Positions 5,218 to 7,190 of a stretch of DNA of 7,190 bases are shown here, piece by piece. Below the pieces are notes generated by a model that made no database searches, was not told where the DNA came from, and saw only the letters and a list, made by a program, of their open reading frames with translations. The position numbers were made by a program, and so were the translations under genes. This stretch comes from Cyanobacteria bacterium HKST-UBA02 (GTDB lineage: Bacteria; Cyanobacteriota; Vampirovibrionia; Obscuribacterales; Obscuribacteraceae), in NCBI GenBank assembly GCA_020431945.1, contig JAGQHH010000399.1, positions 1 through 7,190 of the forward strand. Direction: 5' to 3'. How positions within the stretch are numbered: the first letter of the stretch is position 1; each line of letters begins with the position of its first letter.

Positions 5218-6744
5218 TTACATCGGCTGCCGGGCTACTGCGGCGGCCAGCTCTTTGAGCCTTCCGACAGCAGCTTCCCGATCCGGGGCAACGACAGTGC
5301 TCAATCTTGTTAGGCGGCAGGGAATGCGGCCCACCAGGGAAAGATCGAATTGCTCTCTGGCTGTGCTGGCAGGATAGATCGCCGAATGGCGAGCGATCGA
5401 TTGATAGAGAAAAAGGCTTACGACCTGTCTGCCCTGCCATGTGTATTCATATATGCTCGCCTCAGGCGAGAGCAAGCTGCCCGGCTTCAGCCGACCTGAC
5501 CAGATACGACTGGGCCTTGTGTCTGCCAGCTCGAGGCAGGCGAATACATCGTGAGCATTGGCATAATTGCTCGCTTGCTGAGCGAGCATGAAAACCGGTG
5601 CTTTCTGTCCGGGTTTCCGGTATTTGCGCCAGGTGAGATTGACGTCGAAGCCGCTGTAGTTTTTTTTGACTACGTCGGTAAGAGCCATGTCTTTGCCGGT
5701 CCACTGATCGAGTTTATAAGGAATTGGCTGGCGCGACACCCGGCTATCTACCGGTCTGAAAAAGCTCAACTCCAGGACCGGCACCAGAAGAGCGCCTGTG
5801 ACGAGCAGGCGCACGAGCAAATCCCCCGAGGTTTTTTTACTCTGCGCTTTCTGCGATGAATGTGGATCAGCATCGCTTTTGAATCGAGAATTCATCGCCC
5901 ACAGAAAGAGGACGCAGAGGGCGAAGAGCGGTAACTCGAGAAGAGAGTGGGCGCCTAAGGCCGTATCTTTGCCGACATAATAGGCAAGCAGGGCCGTGGA
6001 TGCGATGCGGACTCCGTTGGTCAGCATGGCGAGCACCACTGCTCCGGCAAGATTGGCGGCCAGCCGGACTGGCGATGACGGCTTATAGAGATTCCAGAGC
6101 AAGACGACGAACGTCAGAGAAGAGAGGATAGCCAGTCCGCAGCAAGCGGCGGTCACTTCGTAGGGTTGACCGCGGACGACGAAGATGTTGTTGTTCACTG
6201 TAATTGGAATCAGCAGACCAGCCAGAGTGAGTGTGATTTTCATGGCTATCGCCTTGAGATAAGCACTTATCCAGGTGATCAGACCGGCAGGCGATCCGGG
6301 AATCAGAAAGAATGAGAAGAGTAAGACCGGCGACCAGTGCTTGAAGAAAGCTTTTCCTTTGATAGCCAGGGCAAAAGTGCCAGCCATGGCCAGGGCTCCA
6401 GCCCAGGCTATGCGCGAGAAGTGAAGGTAATCGGCGGCGGCGGTAATCAGGCAGCAGATCGCAAACAAGACTGCACCGGCAAAGCTCGGTTTCGATGCGT
6501 TCTTGGGCTGGCTTTGAAGATAGCGGGTCCGGGCTTTTTCGAGAAAAAAGATAGTGAGAAGCGGAATGATGTTATCCGACAGGGATCTGTCCGCCAGGCA
6601 ATGGTACCAGCTCTCTCCGAGGCGCCAGGCAAGAATTGCGAAGAGACAGATCCAGGCTGTTCTCAGCCAACCTATCGAAGACTTCTTGGCTTCGGAAGCC
6701 GGAGCAACAGGATCATCGGTGATAGGCGGTAGAACCTGTTGCAT
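5218..6744 (-). CDS. Exosortase fused to an EpsI (DUF3485) domain
   Basis: A 508-residue inner-membrane protein. About eight hydrophobic segments lie between residues 26 and 285. They carry the exosortase catalytic set: Cys201 in AACCGL (canonical CSGL; Cys202 is the neighbour), Arg246 in NGVRI, and His266 in GAHSLLELP. Exosortases are transpeptidase-like enzymes that cut C-terminal PEP-CTERM-type sorting signals on exported proteins, often linked to exopolysaccharide production. After a charged linker (288-306), a further membrane segment (about 311-328) leads into an EpsI/DUF3485 domain. This has DQWTGKD (346-352), NYANAHDVFACLEL (393-406, matching the HxPxxCL signature only loosely) and the terminal LSLVGRIPCRL. 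The Arg usually following CSGL is Ala205 here. The start at 6744 has no clear ribosome-binding site and lies 19 bases after the stop of the small VPEID-like gene, its likely substrate. It is convergent with the DUF4279 gene. Confidence 0.88.
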   Translation of the reverse strand: MQQVLPPITDDPVAPASEAKKSSIGWLRTAWICLFAILAWRLGESWYHCLADRSLSDNIIPLLTIFFLEKARTRYLQSQPKNASKPSFAGAVLFAICCLITAAADYLHFSRIAWAGALAMAGTFALAIKGKAFFKHWSPVLLFSFFLIPGSPAGLITWISAYLKAIAMKITLTLAGLLIPITVNNNIFVVRGQPYEVTAACCGLAILSSLTFVVLLWNLYKPSSPVRLAANLAGAVVLAMLTNGVRIASTALLAYYVGKDTALGAHSLLELPLFALCVLFLWAMNSRFKSDADPHSSQKAQSKKTSGDLLVRLLVTGALLVPVLELSFFRPVDSRVSRQPIPYKLDQWTGKDMALTDVVKKNYSGFDVNLTWRKYRKPGQKAPVFMLAQQASNYANAHDVFACLELADTRPSRIWSGRLKPGSLLSPEASIYEYTWQGRQVVSLFLYQSIARHSAIYPASTAREQFDLSLVGRIPCRLTRLSTVVAPDREAAVGRLKELAAAVARQPM

Positions 6745-6763
6745 AGCATGCGAGAAGCTGTTT

Positions 6764-6952
6764 TCAGCCTCTTCTATCCATCCGGTTTTTCACAGCGACG
6801 AATGCTGCCGATATGGAAGCGCCCATCAGGGCTAGAAGCCCGGCATCGATCTCCGGCGTGGGGGGCGGCGGCGGCGGTCCGATTCCGGCAAAGGCAGCGC
6901 CGACGGTCGAGAGTATCAGTGCTGTCACTAGTAATGTAAGCTGGACGAGCAA
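6764..6952 (-). CDS. Minimal exosortase substrate with VPEID-like C-terminal sorting signal
   Basis: A 62-residue protein. A signal peptide (1-22, cleavage after AFA) is followed by GIG, a run of six prolines (26-31), Thr32 and PEID (33-36). Then comes a hydrophobic segment (37-54) and a basic tail KNRMDRRG (55-62). Motif, membrane helix and basic end are the three parts of PEP-CTERM-type sorting signals. PEID resembles the VPEID variant, which I recall as paired with the exosortase E class. If the signal peptide and the tail are both removed, only about 11-14 proline-rich residues remain. The start is TTG: GAGG at 6964-6961 lies 8 bases upstream and an in-frame stop lies just before it, so no longer start exists. 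It is located 19 bases upstream of the exosortase gene on the same strand, which supports a dedicated pair. Confidence 0.75.
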   Translation of the reverse strand: MLVQLTLLVTALILSTVGAAFAGIGPPPPPPTPEIDAGLLALMGASISAAFVAVKNRMDRRG

Positions 6953-6960
6953 TGCTCTTT

Positions 6961-6964
6961 CCTC
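6961..6964 (-). promoter_or_regulatory. Ribosome-binding site supporting a TTG start
   Basis: On the minus strand, GAGG, within a purine-rich run that extends to the start, sits 8 bases before TTG at 6952-6950. It fixes the start of the short exosortase-substrate gene. The next in-frame alternative would be a GTG nine codons further in (6925-6923), which would remove the first part of the signal peptide. Confidence 0.6.
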
Positions 6965-7001
6965 TTCTTGTCAAATCACGAATCGACTTGATTATTCTAA
7001 C

Positions 7002-7190
7002 TCATCGGGCTGTTGACTTCAGGAAGGGAAGTACGGATTGTCGTATAAAAGGATCGCGGAATCGCCACAACCATGCGTCTTGAAGATAGTGAACGAAACT
7101 TAAGCCCATGATCGCTCCGGAGATCAGATACAGCTCACGGCTCTCGAGACCGGGATGGACTATGCCATTTATGCCTATAGCCAGAATTGT
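7002..7190 (-). CDS. Membrane protein, C-terminal end only (partial)
   Basis: On the minus strand an open frame enters from the window edge and reads 62 residues to a TGA at 7004-7002. A hydrophobic segment (ELYLISGAIMGLSFVHYLQD, residues 19-38 of the fragment) is followed by AWLWRFRDPFIRQSVLPFL. The HYxxDxxxWRFRDPxxR arrangement resembles the conserved C-terminus of multi-spanning membrane proteins I have seen annotated as hypothetical. I cannot name the family. There are no frame interruptions, and the composition fits coding sequence. It ends 49 bases before the small exosortase-substrate gene on the same strand, so it may be the upstream member of one transcription unit. The start and most of the protein lie outside the window. 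Confidence 0.65.
   Translation of the reverse strand, partial: TILAIGINGIVHPGLESRELYLISGAIMGLSFVHYLQDAWLWRFRDPFIRQSVLPFLKSTAR

Overview
The window is a compact stretch of bacterial chromosome with moderate GC. It contains nine complete genes and two cut by the window ends. No RNA gene, insertion sequence or CRISPR array was seen. Signal peptides plus an exosortase/EpsI fusion point to a diderm (Gram-negative-type) bacterium; exosortases are known from such lineages. The proteins are diverged from the model versions I know, and I cannot name the taxon. A little-sampled environmental phylum is possible, but that is a guess.

Left part (1-1951, + strand). The last 16 codons of what looks like asparaginyl-tRNA synthetase are followed after 3 bases by a beta-class, type III Mod-like DNA methyltransferase with no restriction partner in view. 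Next comes a TetR-family repressor that resembles the electrophile and hypochlorite sensor NemR. It keeps the positions equivalent to NemR's reactive cysteine and its partner lysine.

Middle part (1935-2848). A small secreted protein (- strand) and a small cysteine-rich protein (+ strand) are divergently transcribed from one 138-base region. That region carries two near-identical 18-bp TAGRACC-GACC-GGTC operators, 24 bp apart. Each lies between the -35 and -10 of one of two opposing promoters. The simplest reading is a three-gene stress module: a redox-sensing repressor, an exported protein and a cysteine-rich cytosolic protein. A strong hairpin closes the + strand unit.

Centre right (2849-5208, + strand). 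A membrane-anchored metallophosphoesterase with altered metal-ligand motifs is followed by a secreted protein of unknown function with an FG-GAP-like acidic motif (2-bp gap), then a DUF4279 protein.

Right part (5218-7190, - strand). Read in the direction of transcription, there is the C-terminus of a membrane protein, then a 62-residue protein made of little more than a signal peptide, a proline run and a VPEID-like C-terminal sorting signal, then an exosortase fused to an EpsI (DUF3485) domain. This looks like a dedicated exosortase with its own minimal substrate.
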